Shown in pieces: positions 33,149 to 42,466 of a stretch of DNA of 64,000 nucleotides. Where the stretch lies: positions 3,286,001 to 3,350,000 of the forward strand of contig NZ_SGWX01000001.1 in NCBI RefSeq assembly GCF_004216535.1, given 5' to 3'. The notes under the pieces are model-generated. The model was not told the origin of the DNA. It searched no databases and worked only from the letters and a program-made list of their open reading frames with translations. Source of the stretch: Xylanimonas ulmi. Its GTDB lineage: Bacteria; Actinomycetota; Actinomycetes; Actinomycetales; Cellulomonadaceae. The translations under genes were made by a program, and so were the position numbers. Position 1 is the stretch's first letter, and the number at the start of each line of letters is the position of its first letter.

Positions 33149-35050
33149 GTGAGCGCTAGTCATCTCGACGAAGGACCATCGCGGTGCGGTCGGCACCGCC
33201 AGCCGCCGCCGCGGTCGTACGCAGGGTTAGCGGCTGTCGTCCTGGTGGCCGGGGCGCTGACGAGCGCGAGCGCGAGCATGCTGCCCGGTGTGTCGGGGCC
33301 GACGGCGCAGCCCGTCGCCGCGGTGGCCGCGGCCGCCGTCGCGAGTGCGCCGATCACCGTGGGGCAGGTCGGCGGGATGACGTCGTCGGACCTGGTCACG
33401 CTGGACCAGGTGTTCGCGCTGCTGGAGCGCGCCGAACTCGCCGCCCACGACGAGGACCGCGCGATCACACCCGAGATCAGTCAGGCGGCGGCCGAGCTCG
33501 GCATGCTGCTGTCCGCGTACCTCGCCCAGAACCCCGCGGTGGCCGCGGAGGCCGTGTCCACCGACGTCGCGCCCGTCGAGGTCACTCCGGCCGGGCAGGC
33601 GGACGAGAGTGCCGACGCGGAGCCGGAGGCTGCTGACGCGGAGCCGGTGAGCGTTGAGGTGTCTGAGGGTGAGGAGTCAGGGGACGCCACGCCGGGGGCG
33701 CAGGGCGATGAGAGGGTCGTCACGTTCGACGAGGTCGTGGTCGCCGCGATGCGGCTCGCCGCGCTGCTCGACCCGGACCTCGCCGAGCGCGTCTCGGTCA
33801 CCGTCGCGGGGGATCTGGCCGCCGACGCACCGCTGACGGCCGCTTTGCGCGACGCCGTCGCGCGCTTCGGCGACTCGACGGCCGGGTACTCCAACGGCCG
33901 CATTCCCAACGACGTGCTGTGCGCGCTCCCGTTCGCGCCCGGACACCGGCTGCGCTGCGACGCGGCCGCCCAGCTCACGGCGCTCAACGCGGCCTACCAG
34001 GCGCGGTTCGGCAAGCCGATCGGGATCACCGACTCCTACCGGACGCTCTCGACCCAGTTCGCGCTCAAGGAGACCAAGCCGTACCTGGCCGCGACGCCGG
34101 GGTACTCGCTGCACGGGTGGGGCCTGGCCGTGGACCTGGCCAGTCCCATCAGCGGTGGCCGCTCGGCCGAATATGTGTGGCTGCGCCTGCACGCCCCCGA
34201 CTACGGCTGGGACAACCCGTCATGGGCGCGCCTCGACGGGTCCAAGCCCGAGCCGTGGCACTTCGAGTTCTTCGCGGCGGGTCCGGTGCCGAACCGTGCG
34301 CTGTCGGCCGACGACATCGCGCAGTACCGCCGGGCGAACCAGTCCACGCCGTCGACGCCGTCCACGCCGCCGCCCGCGGCGCCGTCGAACGAGCCGGCCA
34401 CGCCCACCGTGCCGACCACGCCGACCGAGGAGACCACGCCCACGGAGCCTTCGGCCGAGCCCACCACACCGCCCAAGCCCACCCCGTCGCCCGAGCCGAC
34501 CACGCCGCCCGAGCCCGCGAGCCCGGGCCCGAGCACGCCGAATGATCCCAGCACGACGCCCGATGACTCCCACGGCGACACGGAGGATCCCGGTGGCACG
34601 GGCACGGCCGCCGACGACCCGGGCACCCCGGGCGACCAGGGACCCCAGGGCGACGACCCGGGCGTCATGGTCGCGGTGCCGTCGATCGCGGCGCTCGACC
34701 TGAGCGGTCTTGGCCCCGACGCGATCGCGGCGAGGGTCGCGCAGGCGATCACTGACGCGGGCCTGGTCCCCGACGTCGCCTGGGCCGACTCCGCCAGCCC
34801 GCTGGGGGCCGTGGTCGAGTTGTCGGTGGGAGGGATCTCGGGCGTGCGCGCGGGAGACGAGGCGCCACTGGGCGCCACGATGCGCGTCGTGCTCTCGCGC
34901 GGTCCCGCACCAGCTCCGGCCCCCGCGCCGGCCCCCGCCCCGGCCCCTGACCCGGCGCCCGCGCCGGACGCGTCGACCGAGCCTGGCCGTCTGCCGGAGC
35001 AGGCGGCGCCGACCCCGGACCTGCCCCCCGCCGTCGACCCGTCGGCGTGA
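33149..35050 (+). CDS. secreted M15 family D-alanyl-D-alanine carboxypeptidase with PASTA-like C-terminus
   Basis: The 633-residue exported protein has a signal segment (about 25-50) and an Ala/Glu-rich spacer (about 75-230). The M15B/VanY peptidase domain (about 255-395) has zinc motif SLHGWGLAVDL near residue 320 and WHFEFF near 370. A Pro/Thr-rich stalk (about 400-505) and one PASTA-like domain (about 510-592, starting VAVPSIAAL) follow, then an (AP)n tail. It trims D-Ala from peptidoglycan stems or cross-bridges outside the cell, and PASTA domains bind peptidoglycan. GTG 33149 with GGAAGG is preferred. It is divergent from hrpA. Confidence 0.9.
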   Translation: MSASHLDEGPSRCGRHRQPPPRSYAGLAAVVLVAGALTSASASMLPGVSGPTAQPVAAVAAAAVASAPITVGQVGGMTSSDLVTLDQVFALLERAELAAHDEDRAITPEISQAAAELGMLLSAYLAQNPAVAAEAVSTDVAPVEVTPAGQADESADAEPEAADAEPVSVEVSEGEESGDATPGAQGDERVVTFDEVVVAAMRLAALLDPDLAERVSVTVAGDLAADAPLTAALRDAVARFGDSTAGYSNGRIPNDVLCALPFAPGHRLRCDAAAQLTALNAAYQARFGKPIGITDSYRTLSTQFALKETKPYLAATPGYSLHGWGLAVDLASPISGGRSAEYVWLRLHAPDYGWDNPSWARLDGSKPEPWHFEFFAAGPVPNRALSADDIAQYRRANQSTPSTPSTPPPAAPSNEPATPTVPTTPTEETTPTEPSAEPTTPPKPTPSPEPTTPPEPASPGPSTPNDPSTTPDDSHGDTEDPGGTGTAADDPGTPGDQGPQGDDPGVMVAVPSIAALDLSGLGPDAIAARVAQAITDAGLVPDVAWADSASPLGAVVELSVGGISGVRAGDEAPLGATMRVVLSRGPAPAPAPAPAPAPAPDPAPAPDASTEPGRLPEQAAPTPDLPPAVDPSA

Positions 35051-35213
35051 GGCGGGGCCCGGCCCCCGCGTCGAGGACGCGCTCGCACAGCCCGGTTCTC
35101 CGCTCGGAGCGGACCCAGCCTGGACTCACGGCGACGAAAAGGGAACACTCGGACAGACGCGGTGGAGTTCGCACCGCCCGACTTGGCCGTCGACGAGTGG
35201 AGCGACCTTGACC

Positions 35214-35579
35214 ATGGACCTCGACGAGACCGGTTCGCGCACCGTGACGGGATCCGGCATCGTGTGCCGATCGACGGCCGGTGGCACCGTCGTCTCCCTG
35301 TGGGGCGAGGTCGACGCCGCGCTGCGCGAGGCCGCGAGCGAGGCCATGGCCGTGCTCGCCGCCCACATCGCCGGGGTCCCGGTGATCATCGAGGCCAAGG
35401 ACGTCACCTTCATCGACTCCTCGGGCGTCGCGTTCATCCTCCAGGTCTACGTGCTGGGGCAGGAGACGGGCACGCCGGTGAGCCTGCGCGATCCGTCACC
35501 CGCCGTCGTCGAGGTCCTGGACATGGTGGGCATCGGTGGGCGGATTCCGGTGATCCGCGCCGTGGGCGAGGGCTCCTGA
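35214..35579 (+). CDS. STAS domain protein (anti-sigma-factor antagonist type)
   Basis: The 121-residue protein is a single STAS domain. VVSLWGEVDAALREAASEAM starts the fold and DVTFIDSSGVAFILQVYVLG carries the phospho-acceptor Ser after Asp. In SpoIIAA-like partner switches a kinase/anti-sigma phosphorylates this Ser. No anti-sigma kinase gene is near. ATG 35214 has a GGAG about 10 bp upstream. The next gene begins at its stop codon. Confidence 0.88.
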   Translation: MDLDETGSRTVTGSGIVCRSTAGGTVVSLWGEVDAALREAASEAMAVLAAHIAGVPVIIEAKDVTFIDSSGVAFILQVYVLGQETGTPVSLRDPSPAVVEVLDMVGIGGRIPVIRAVGEGS

Positions 35580-36313
35580 GCCGCGCGGACCGCGAGCCGG
35601 GCGCGCGAGGGGAGCGACGTCGGACGTTCGCGGCCGCGATCGTGGCGCTCGCGCTGCTCGCGGCCCTGGCCGTCGGCGCCGACCGCGTGGCCGCCTGGGT
35701 CACCGAGCGCAGCGTGGCGACCGCCGTCGTGCTGGGCGGCACTGGGGTCAGCGGCGCGCACGTCGACATCCACGGGTTCCCGTTCCTCACGCAGCTCGCC
35801 GCGGGGCGGATCGACCACGTGACGGGTCGTCTCGACGCCGGCACGTTCGGCGGCCACACGGTGAGCGACGTCCACCTGGACGCGCGCGGAGTTCAGTCGC
35901 GCGCGCCGTGGAACGTCGAGGACGCGCGCGTCGACGGCATCGTGACGTTCGACACCTTGGCGAGCCTGCTGTCCGAGCAGCTCGGCTACGACGTGCGGGT
36001 GGCGCGTGCGCCCGAGGAGCCCGACGCCCTGAGCCTCACGCTGACGGCGTGGGGCCTCGACCTGGGTGTGGTCGCCGCGCCCGCCGTCGTCGACGACACC
36101 GCGGTCGCGGTGCAGGTCAGGAGCCTCGTCCTCGGCGGCCTCACCGTCGACGCGTCGGCGATCCCCGGAGGTCTCGGGTCGCGGTTGGCCGCGTTGCGGA
36201 TCCCGCTGCGCCTGCCGGACGGCGTCGCGCTGCGTGCGGTCTTCGTCGAGCCGGGCGGCTTGCGGCTGGTGGCGCAGGCCCACGACGTCGCCCTCTCGCA
36301 GCTCGCCCGGTAG
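35576..36313 (+). CDS. DUF2993 (LmeA-like) phospholipid-binding domain protein
   Basis: The 245-residue frame has an Arg-rich n-region, a membrane segment (about 20-38) and a DUF2993 fold: VVLGGTGVSGAHVDIHGFPFLTQLAAGRIDHVTGRL with the diagnostic GFPFLTQL, then a C-terminal repeat of similar strands. Mycobacterial LmeA binds phospholipid and supports mannan elongation in the periplasm. No ATG is available: the CTG at 35576 overlaps the STAS stop and keeps the basic n-region, while GTG 35642 would start inside the membrane segment. The start is therefore uncertain. It is coupled to the STAS gene. Confidence 0.75.
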   Translation: MSRADREPGARGERRRTFAAAIVALALLAALAVGADRVAAWVTERSVATAVVLGGTGVSGAHVDIHGFPFLTQLAAGRIDHVTGRLDAGTFGGHTVSDVHLDARGVQSRAPWNVEDARVDGIVTFDTLASLLSEQLGYDVRVARAPEEPDALSLTLTAWGLDLGVVAAPAVVDDTAVAVQVRSLVLGGLTVDASAIPGGLGSRLAALRIPLRLPDGVALRAVFVEPGGLRLVAQAHDVALSQLAR

Positions 36314-36353
36314 CGATCACGGTGCGACGCATTGGCCGTCGCTACTCAGAGTG

Positions 36354-36369
36354 GTGCATACTTATGCAC
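36354..36369 (+). promoter_or_regulatory. palindrome/promoter before the first binding-protein gene
   Basis: GTGCATA-CT-TATGCAC is a perfect 7-bp inverted repeat. CATACT inside it can serve as a -10 element (TTGGCC at 36332 lies 19 bp upstream). A similar 16-mer, matching at 13 positions, precedes the second binding-protein gene. Confidence 0.65.
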
Positions 36370-36402
36370 GCTTCAGAGAACCCACTCAGACCGGAGCCTG
36401 TT

Positions 36403-37296
36403 ATGCGTACGCGTCCCGCCCTTCCCGTCGCCGTCCTGGCGGTGGCCACGCTCGCCCTCGGCGCCTGCACCTCGGCGTCCCAGGCGCCGCAGGACGCCCA
36501 AGGCTTCGACGTCTCGGACATCGCCAAGGACGAGGCGATCGCCGCGATGGTCCCCGCCGCGATCGCCGCGGACGGCAAGCTGACGGTCGGCGCCGAGCTG
36601 TCCTACGCCCCGCTGGAGTTCGTCGCCGAGGACGGCACGACGCCGGTCGGCCTCGACGTCGACATCGCGGGCGCCGTGGCGCGACTCATGGGCCTGGAGG
36701 CCGACATCCAGTCGAGCCAGTTCGACTCGATCATCCCCGGCATCGGCACGCGCTACGAGGTCGGCATCTCGGCGTTCACGGTCAACCCCGAGCGCCTTGA
36801 GGCCGTGACCATGGTCAGCTACTTCAACGCCGGCTCGCAGTACGCCGCCGTCAAGGGCAACCCCGACGGCGTCAACCCGGCCGACCCGTGCGGCCTGACG
36901 GTCGGCGTGCAGACCGGCACCGTCCAGCAGGAGGAGCTCGACGACGCCACCGCGGCGTGCCCCGCGGGCAGCGCCCTCGACGTGCTGCCCTACGGCAAGC
37001 AGGCCGACGTCACCACCAATCTGGTCGGCGGCAAGCTCCAGGCCATGTACGCCGACTCGCCCGTGGTCGCCTACGCCGTCGAGCAGTCCGGCGGGGCCAT
37101 CGAGACGGTCGGCGACATCCGCGACGCCGCGCCCTACGGCGTCGTCGTCGCCAAGGACGACACCGCGCTGGCCCAGGCCGTGCAGGCGGCCCTGCAGCGG
37201 CTCATGGACGACGGCACGCTCGCGAAGATCGCCGCCGCCTGGGGCAACGAGCAGGGCGTCATCACGACGGCGGAGATCAACCCGTCCGTCGGCTGA
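36403..37296 (+). CDS. amino-acid ABC transporter substrate-binding lipoprotein, first paralogue
   Basis: The 297-residue lipoprotein has lipobox ALGAC and a type-2 periplasmic-binding fold (SBP_bac_3). LTVGAELSYAPLEFVAEDGTTPVGLDVDIAGAVARLMGL is the polar-amino-acid-binding entry. IPGIGTRYEVGISAFT and GLTVGVQTGTVQQEEL are typical hinge/ligand regions. It delivers an amino acid to the permease/ATPase encoded 1-3 kb downstream. The ligand is not clear from sequence. It shares about 60% identity by eye with the next gene, so the pair is a tandem duplication. Confidence 0.92.
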   Translation: MRTRPALPVAVLAVATLALGACTSASQAPQDAQGFDVSDIAKDEAIAAMVPAAIAADGKLTVGAELSYAPLEFVAEDGTTPVGLDVDIAGAVARLMGLEADIQSSQFDSIIPGIGTRYEVGISAFTVNPERLEAVTMVSYFNAGSQYAAVKGNPDGVNPADPCGLTVGVQTGTVQQEELDDATAACPAGSALDVLPYGKQADVTTNLVGGKLQAMYADSPVVAYAVEQSGGAIETVGDIRDAAPYGVVVAKDDTALAQAVQAALQRLMDDGTLAKIAAAWGNEQGVITTAEINPSVG

Positions 37297-37327
37297 CCCC
37301 GGCGCACTTGGTGATTCAGGCATCAGT

Positions 37328-37343
37328 GCGCATACTCATGCAA
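37328..37343 (+). promoter_or_regulatory. promoter/operator before the second binding-protein gene
   Basis: GCGCATACTCATGCAA matches the palindrome upstream of the first paralogue at 13 of 16 positions. CATACT is preceded by TTGGTG with a 17-bp spacer, a good -35/-10 pair. The second binding-protein gene therefore probably has its own promoter under the same control. Confidence 0.65.
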
Positions 37344-37375
37344 CCCGGCCCGTAGCCACCCACAGGGAGCCTCCC

Positions 37376-38275
37376 ATGCGCACGCGTCACGCCCTCACCG
37401 CCACGGCCGCCGCAGTGGCGACCCTCGCCCTGGCCGCCTGCACCTCGGCCTCGCAGTCCGCGGAGGGTGGCGGCTCCGCGAGCTTCGACGCCGCCACGGT
37501 CGCCAAGGACGACGCGATCGCCGCGCTCGTGCCGGCCGCCGTCGCGCAGGACGGCAAGCTCACCGTCGGATCCGACCTCACCTACGCGCCCGCCGAGTTC
37601 GTCGGCGCCGACGGCAAGACGCCGGTCGGGTTCGACATCGAGATCGCCACGGCCATGGCGCGGCTCATGGGGCTCGAGGCCGACATCCAGTCGAGCACCT
37701 TCGACGCGATCATCCCGGGCGTCGGCACGCGCTACGAGGTCGGCGTCTCGTCGTTCACGGTCACGCCGGAGCGCCTTGAGGCGGTCGACATGGTCACCTA
37801 CATCAACGCCGGCTCGCAGTTCGCGGTGGCGACGGGCAACCCCGACGCCGTCGACCCCGACGACCTGTGCGGCCTGACGATCGGCGTCCAGACGGGCACC
37901 ACGCAGCAGGACGAGCTGGAGCAGACCAAGACCACCTGCCCGGCCGACAAGCCGCTGACGCTCCTGCCGTACGAGAAGCAGGCCGACGTCACCACCAACC
38001 TGGTCGGCGGCAAGGTCCAGGCCATGTACGCCGACTCGCCCGTGACGGCCTACGCCGTCGGGCAGGCCGACGGCAAGCTGGAGCTGCTCGGCGACATCCG
38101 CGACGCCGCGCCCGAGGCCGTCGTCGTCCCGCACGGGGACGCCGAGATGGCCAAGGCCGTGCGGGCGGCGCTCCAGAAGCTCATGGACGACGGCACGCTC
38201 ACCCAGATCCTCGCCGGGTGGGGCAACGAGGACAGCGCGCTGTCGACGTCCGAGATCAGCCCGCAGGCCGACTGA
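37376..38275 (+). CDS. amino-acid ABC transporter substrate-binding lipoprotein, second paralogue
   Basis: The 299-residue lipoprotein (lipobox ALAAC) has the same SBP_bac_3 layout as its neighbour: LTVGSDLTYAPAEFVGADGKTPVGFD, then IPGVGTRYEVGVSSFTVTPERLEAV and CGLTIGVQTGTTQQDEL. It differs at pocket-lining positions such as AAVKGNPDG versus AVATGNPDA, so the two may prefer different ligands. The ATG follows AGGGAG. It precedes permease and ATPase genes that have no second copy, so both binding proteins probably share one transporter. Confidence 0.92.
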   Translation: MRTRHALTATAAAVATLALAACTSASQSAEGGGSASFDAATVAKDDAIAALVPAAVAQDGKLTVGSDLTYAPAEFVGADGKTPVGFDIEIATAMARLMGLEADIQSSTFDAIIPGVGTRYEVGVSSFTVTPERLEAVDMVTYINAGSQFAVATGNPDAVDPDDLCGLTIGVQTGTTQQDELEQTKTTCPADKPLTLLPYEKQADVTTNLVGGKVQAMYADSPVTAYAVGQADGKLELLGDIRDAAPEAVVVPHGDAEMAKAVRAALQKLMDDGTLTQILAGWGNEDSALSTSEISPQAD

Positions 38276-38321
38276 TCCTGCATGCTGGACCCATGGTCCA
38301 GCCGAGACGGAGGAACGGCGC

Positions 38322-39278
38322 ATGAGCGACCCGATCCCGCATCGCATCCACGCCCGGCCAGTGCCCCGGCCCGGGCGGGTGGTCGGCGCCCTGGTGGTGC
38401 TCGTGCTCGCGGCCATGGCCGTGCACGGCCTGGTCACCAACGCGACCTTCCGCTGGGACACCGTGTGGCTGTACCTGCGCGACATCGTCGTGATCCGGGC
38501 CATCGGCTGGACGCTCATCCTGACCGTCGGCTCGATGGCGCTGGCGATCGTCATGGCGGTGCTGCTGGCGATCATGCGGCGCAGCGACAACCCCGTCATG
38601 CGCGGGGTGAGCTGGGTCTACATCTGGTTCTTCCGCGGCACCCCGGTCTACGTGCAACTGGTCTTCTGGGGCCTGCTGTCGGTGCTCTACCCGCGGTTGA
38701 GCGTCGGCATCCCGTTCGGCCCCGAGTTCGTCTCGTTCGACACCAAGGTCGTCATCACGGCCTTCTGGGCCGCGCTGTTCGGCCTGGCGTTCAACGAGGC
38801 GGCCTACCTCGCCGAGATCGTGCGCGCGGGGCTCACCTCGGTCGACCCGGGCCAGGCCGAGGCCGCCCGGGCGCTCGGCATGAAGGACTCGACCATCCTG
38901 CGCCGCGTCGTGCTGCCCCAGGCCATGCGCGTCATCGTGCCGCCGACGGGCAACGAGACCATCTCCATGCTCAAGACGACGTCGCTGGTCATCGCGGTGC
39001 CGTTCACGCTCGACCTGTTCTACGCGACCAACGCCATCGGCAACCGGCTGTTCCAGCCCATCCCGCTGCTCGTGATCGCCTCGCTGTGGTACCTGGTCAT
39101 CACCTCGATCCTCATGGTGGGCCAGAGCTACCTGGAGAAGTACTACGGGCGCGGGTTCGGCACCGAGACCGCCAGGCGGCGCGGGTTCGGCGGCGGCCCC
39201 GGCAGACCCAGCCGGCAGCAGGCCATCCAGGCCGCCGGCACCACCACGGACGACCCCTTCCTGGACGTGACGCCATGA
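38322..39278 (+). CDS. polar amino-acid ABC transporter permease
   Basis: The 318-residue permease has about five membrane segments and the HisM/GlnP-type coupling loop [33 protein letters not shown] (EAA motif). [14 protein letters not shown] is the family's conserved early motif. The long N-terminal helix region and polar C-terminal tail (about 285-318) are extra. There is only one permease gene, so it probably works as a homodimer. The ATPase gene overlaps its end by 4 bp. Confidence 0.93.
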   Translation: MSDPIPHRIHARPVPRPGRVVGALVVLVLAAMAVHGLVTNATFRWDTVWLYLRDIVVIRAIGWTLILTVGSMALAIVMAVLLAIMRRSDNPVMRGVSWVYIWFFRGTPVYVQLVFWGLLSVLYPRLSVGIPFGPEFVSFDTKVVITAFWAALFGLAFNEAAYLAEIVRAGLTSVDPGQAEAARALGMKDSTILRRVVLPQAMRVIVPPTGNETISMLKTTSLVIAVPFTLDLFYATNAIGNRLFQPIPLLVIASLWYLVITSILMVGQSYLEKYYGRGFGTETARRRGFGGGPGRPSRQQAIQAAGTTTDDPFLDVTP

Positions 39279-40075
39279 CCTCGCAGACGGATGCCCGCGC
39301 GCCGCACATGGTGGAGATCCGCGACGTGCACAAGGAGTTCGGCCACGGCCACGCGGCGGTGCACGTGCTCAAGGGCGTCGACCTCGACGTCGCGCGCGGC
39401 TCGGTCACCGTGATCCTCGGTCCGTCCGGGTCGGGCAAGTCGACGCTGCTGCGCTGCGTCAACGAACTGGAGGACATCACGGCGGGCTCGGTCGTCGTCG
39501 ACGGCGAGCGCATGGGCTACCGCGTCGACGGCAAGGGCGTGCTGCACCGCCTGCACCCCAAGGTCGTCGCACGCCAGCGCCGTCGCATCGGCATGGTGTT
39601 CCAGCGCTTCCACCTGTTCCCGCACATGACGGCGCTCGAGAACGTCATGGAGGCGCCCCGGCGGGTGCGCGGGATGTCCAAGGCCGACGCGCGGCGGCGG
39701 GCCGCCGAGCTGCTGGCCCGCGTGGGCCTGGCCGACCGGGCCGACCACTACCCGGCGCAGCTGTCGGGAGGTCAGCAGCAGCGCGTCGCGATCGCGCGCG
39801 CCCTGGCGATGGACCCCGAGCTCATGCTGTTCGACGAGCCGACCTCGGCCCTCGACCCCGAGCTCGTGGGCGAGGTGCTCGCCGTCATGAAGGACCTGGC
39901 CGCCTCGGGCATGACGATGATCGTCGTGACCCACGAGATCGGCTTCGCGCGTGAGGTCGCCGACAAGGTCGTGTTCATGGACCAGGGCGTCGTCGTCGAG
40001 GAGGGGCCGGCGGCCTCGGTCATCGACAACCCGCGCGAGCGGCGCACGCGCGAGTTCCTGGCGCACGTGCTCTGA
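39275..40075 (+). CDS. polar amino-acid ABC transporter ATP-binding protein
   Basis: The 266-residue ATPase (GlnQ/HisP group) has Walker [10 protein letters not shown], signature [15 protein letters not shown], Walker [17 protein letters not shown] and the H-loop [12 protein letters not shown]. The segment [15 protein letters not shown] is an insertion before the Q-loop ([16 protein letters not shown]), seen in a subset of this family. ATG overlaps the permease stop. It completes the operon of two binding proteins, permease and ATPase. Confidence 0.94.
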   Translation: MTSQTDARAPHMVEIRDVHKEFGHGHAAVHVLKGVDLDVARGSVTVILGPSGSGKSTLLRCVNELEDITAGSVVVDGERMGYRVDGKGVLHRLHPKVVARQRRRIGMVFQRFHLFPHMTALENVMEAPRRVRGMSKADARRRAAELLARVGLADRADHYPAQLSGGQQQRVAIARALAMDPELMLFDEPTSALDPELVGEVLAVMKDLAASGMTMIVVTHEIGFAREVADKVVFMDQGVVVEEGPAASVIDNPRERRTREFLAHVL

Positions 40076-40121
40076 GCGCGGGCCCGGCTGGCAGAGCGCC
40101 GAACGTCGGCGCGTCGGGGAT

Positions 40122-40146
40122 GGAACCTGCGCCCCTGATGTGCGTG
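40122..40146 (+). promoter_or_regulatory. ECF-type promoter of the sigma-factor gene
   Basis: GGAACC at 40122-40127 and CGTG at 40143-40146, spaced by 15 bp, match an ECF -35/-10 pair. The ATG lies about 9 bp later, so the mRNA would be nearly leaderless. This fits autoregulation by the sigma factor encoded next. Confidence 0.6.
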
Positions 40147-40154
40147 TTCCGGGT

Positions 40155-40811
40155 ATGACGTCCTTGAGCGCCGCGTCGGCGGCTGCCGCGCCCCGCGCCG
40201 TGCGGGAGTTCGACGACGACGCCGTCGTCGACGTCGTGCTCACCCATGCCGACCGCAACGCCGAGTTCATGGCGTTCATGCAGGCGGCGCACGAGCCCCT
40301 GCACCGCATGGCGTACCTGCTCAGTGGCGACCCGCACCGCGCCGACGAGCTGACTCAGCAGGCTCTGGAGCGCACCTATCGTTCGTGGTCGCGGGCCAGG
40401 CGGGGCGATCCGCTGGCGTACGCGCGGCAGGTGCTCGCCAACCTGCGGATCGATGCCTGGCGGCGCACACGCCGCGAGGTCCTCACAGGCCCCGATGCGC
40501 TGCCCGACCCGCCTGACGGCGGCCAGGGGGCGTCGGGCGGGAGACGGCCGGCGACCACCGCCGTCGACGATCGTGACGCCGTGGTGCGCGCGTTGCTTCT
40601 GCTGCCCGTCAAGCAGCGGCGGATCGTGGTGATGAGGCACCTGCTCGACCTGAGTGAGGCGGAGGTCGCCACTGAGCTCGGCGTGCCCGTCGGGACCGTC
40701 AAGTCCAGCGCCTCGCGCGGACTCGCGCACCTGCGAGCCATCCTCGAGCTCGGCCCGCGACGGGGAGCGGAGCACGACGGCGCACGATCCACGAGCGGAG
40801 AGGCGCGATGA
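40155..40811 (+). CDS. SigE-family RNA polymerase sigma factor (ECF type)
   Basis: The 218-residue sigma factor has region 2 at about 35-110 (FMAFMQAAHEPLHRMAYLLSGDPHRADELTQQALERTYRSW, LAYARQVLANLRIDAWRR). Region 4 spans about 145-205 (DAVVRALLLLPVKQRRIVVMRHLLDLSEAEVATELGVPVGTVKSSASRGLAHLR). This is the actinobacterial SigE-like group. Its start codon follows an ECF promoter without a Shine-Dalgarno. The next gene overlaps its stop by 4 bp and is the probable anti-sigma partner. Confidence 0.92.
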   Translation: MTSLSAASAAAAPRAVREFDDDAVVDVVLTHADRNAEFMAFMQAAHEPLHRMAYLLSGDPHRADELTQQALERTYRSWSRARRGDPLAYARQVLANLRIDAWRRTRREVLTGPDALPDPPDGGQGASGGRRPATTAVDDRDAVVRALLLLPVKQRRIVVMRHLLDLSEAEVATELGVPVGTVKSSASRGLAHLRAILELGPRRGAEHDGARSTSGEAR

Positions 40812-41641
40812 CCAGGCCACAGGACGAGCGGTTCGTTGAGCGCCTGCGCCACGCGACGGCCGAGGCGCCGCCGTCGGGACTCCACCTCGACGAGGTGCTG
40901 CGCTCGGCGCGCGGCAAGGCGCGCAGAGCGCGGGCCGTGACGGGGATCGCAGTCGCCGCGGCGGTCGCCCTCGCCGGTGCGGGGGCGTGGCGGGTCGTGC
41001 CGTCAGACCGCAGCAGCGGTCCTGCCGATGGTGTCACCGGCGAGGTGTGCGCGCCCGACGACGTCGATGTCCGGTTCGGCCCGGTGACGAGCGCGCCGGT
41101 GGTCACCGCCGTCGCGCGCCTGACCGAGTCCGACGACGGCCAGCGCACCGAGGACGTGGCGCCCTACGACCCTTCGGTGTCGGGGGTGCGGCTCGAGGTG
41201 GCCGCCTCGCCTGCGGGGCTGCGTGCGGCGATCCTCGCCGCGGCGCGCGCGGCGTCCAGCCCGCTCGAGGGGTTCGCGGGGGCCGAGGCGCCGCGGCCCG
41301 ACTCGGCCAGCGCCGGAATCGCCATCACCTCGCCTCTGGACGGCACACACCTCGTCTGGCGCGCGGGGGAGCGCCACGAGGTGCGCGGTACGGCCACGTG
41401 TGGCGAGCGGTCGGAGGCGTTCGTGCTGCGTTACACGACGGAGGACGATGTCGCCCTGGTGCGCTGCGCGGACGGCGCTCCGTCGTCGTGGGCCTTCGGG
41501 CCCCAGGTTGTCGCGGCGTGGTGCCCGGTCGACGAGTTGCCCGAGGCCGACCGCGCCGCGCTCGAGCGCGCGCAGGCCGAGCGTGCCGCGGCGGCCGCCG
41601 AGCGTCAGCGGATGCTCGAGCTCGGGGTCATCGCGCCGTAG
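40808..41641 (+). CDS. membrane partner of the sigma factor, putative anti-sigma protein
   Basis: The 277-residue protein has a short cytosolic N-terminus (about 1-42, FVERLRHATAEAPPSGLHLDEVL), one membrane helix (about 43-60) and an extracytosolic remainder with Cys pairs and a charged coiled C-terminus (ADRAALERAQAERAAAAAERQRM). No zinc-binding HxxxCxxC anti-sigma motif is present. The anti-sigma role is inferred from the ATGA overlap with the sigma gene and the topology, not from a domain match. Confidence 0.65.
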   Translation: MTRPQDERFVERLRHATAEAPPSGLHLDEVLRSARGKARRARAVTGIAVAAAVALAGAGAWRVVPSDRSSGPADGVTGEVCAPDDVDVRFGPVTSAPVVTAVARLTESDDGQRTEDVAPYDPSVSGVRLEVAASPAGLRAAILAAARAASSPLEGFAGAEAPRPDSASAGIAITSPLDGTHLVWRAGERHEVRGTATCGERSEAFVLRYTTEDDVALVRCADGAPSSWAFGPQVVAAWCPVDELPEADRAALERAQAERAAAAAERQRMLELGVIAP

Positions 41642-41647
41642 CGGCGG

Positions 41648-42466
41648 TCACTCGCAGGCCATGCCGTTGTTGTCGCGGTCGAGCGCTCGGGAGTAGCCGG
41701 GGTCGCCCTCGGCGATCGGGGTGCTCACGCCGCTGCGGCGTAGCTGGCCGCACGTCTGGAGACCCGTGAGGCCGTCGGTCGTGGGATTGCTGGCCCCGGG
41801 AGTCGGCGACGGGGTGGACTGCCGGGCGGCCCGCGTGTCGAGCTCCTGCTGCCGGGCGGTCTGCTCGGCCTCCTTCTGCGTGGCGGCCTGCTCGCGCGCC
41901 GTCACGTCGGCCTCGCGCTGGGCGACGGCCTCCTTCTCCTTCGCGAGCGACGCACGCTCGGCGTCGAGGTCCTTGCGGTCCTGGGCCACCTGGGCCTGCG
42001 CGCTGCGCGCGTCGGTCAGGGCCTGGGCGGCGTCCGAGGCGCGCGCCACCGACGCGACCACGCCGATGATCACGCCGAGCGCGAGGCAGGAGAGCGCCAC
42101 AGTGGCGATGAGCCCGCGGCCCGGCTGTGCGCGCGACGGGCGGCGCGTGCCCGGCGCCGCCGACGACGACGCGGACGACGGCGCGGACGTGGTCGGCGCG
42201 GACGTGGTCGGCGGGGCCGGGGGGCGGCCGAGCGGGCCGTCCGGCAGCGGGATCGCGGCGGCGGTGCGCGCGACCGAGCGGGTGCGCTGGGGTGTGGCGG
42301 TGGCGGTGGCGGCCACGGCGGGCTGCGCCGTCGTCGGGGCGTCCTCGACCCAGTACTCCCAGCCGGGCGGGGCCGGCGGCCAGGACGGGTCGGGCGCCCA
42401 GCCCTGCTCGGGCCGGAACCCCGTCGGGACCTGCCAACCGGGGGGCGGGTTGAATCGCGCGGCCAT
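41648..42466 (-). CDS. membrane-anchored coiled-coil protein with Excalibur calcium-binding domain
   Basis: The 272-residue protein has a Pro/Trp-rich N-terminus (PPGWQVPTGFRPEQGWAPDP), a membrane helix (about 120-142) and a coiled coil (about 145-205, with regular KEK/REQ/EAEQ patterns). It ends in an Excalibur domain of about 35 residues with the EF-hand-like loop DRDNNGMACE. Excalibur domains bind calcium outside the cell, so the C-terminus is probably extracellular. Its role is unknown. Confidence 0.85.
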   Translation of the reverse strand: MAARFNPPPGWQVPTGFRPEQGWAPDPSWPPAPPGWEYWVEDAPTTAQPAVAATATATPQRTRSVARTAAAIPLPDGPLGRPPAPPTTSAPTTSAPSSASSSAAPGTRRPSRAQPGRGLIATVALSCLALGVIIGVVASVARASDAAQALTDARSAQAQVAQDRKDLDAERASLAKEKEAVAQREADVTAREQAATQKEAEQTARQQELDTRAARQSTPSPTPGASNPTTDGLTGLQTCGQLRRSGVSTPIAEGDPGYSRALDRDNNGMACE

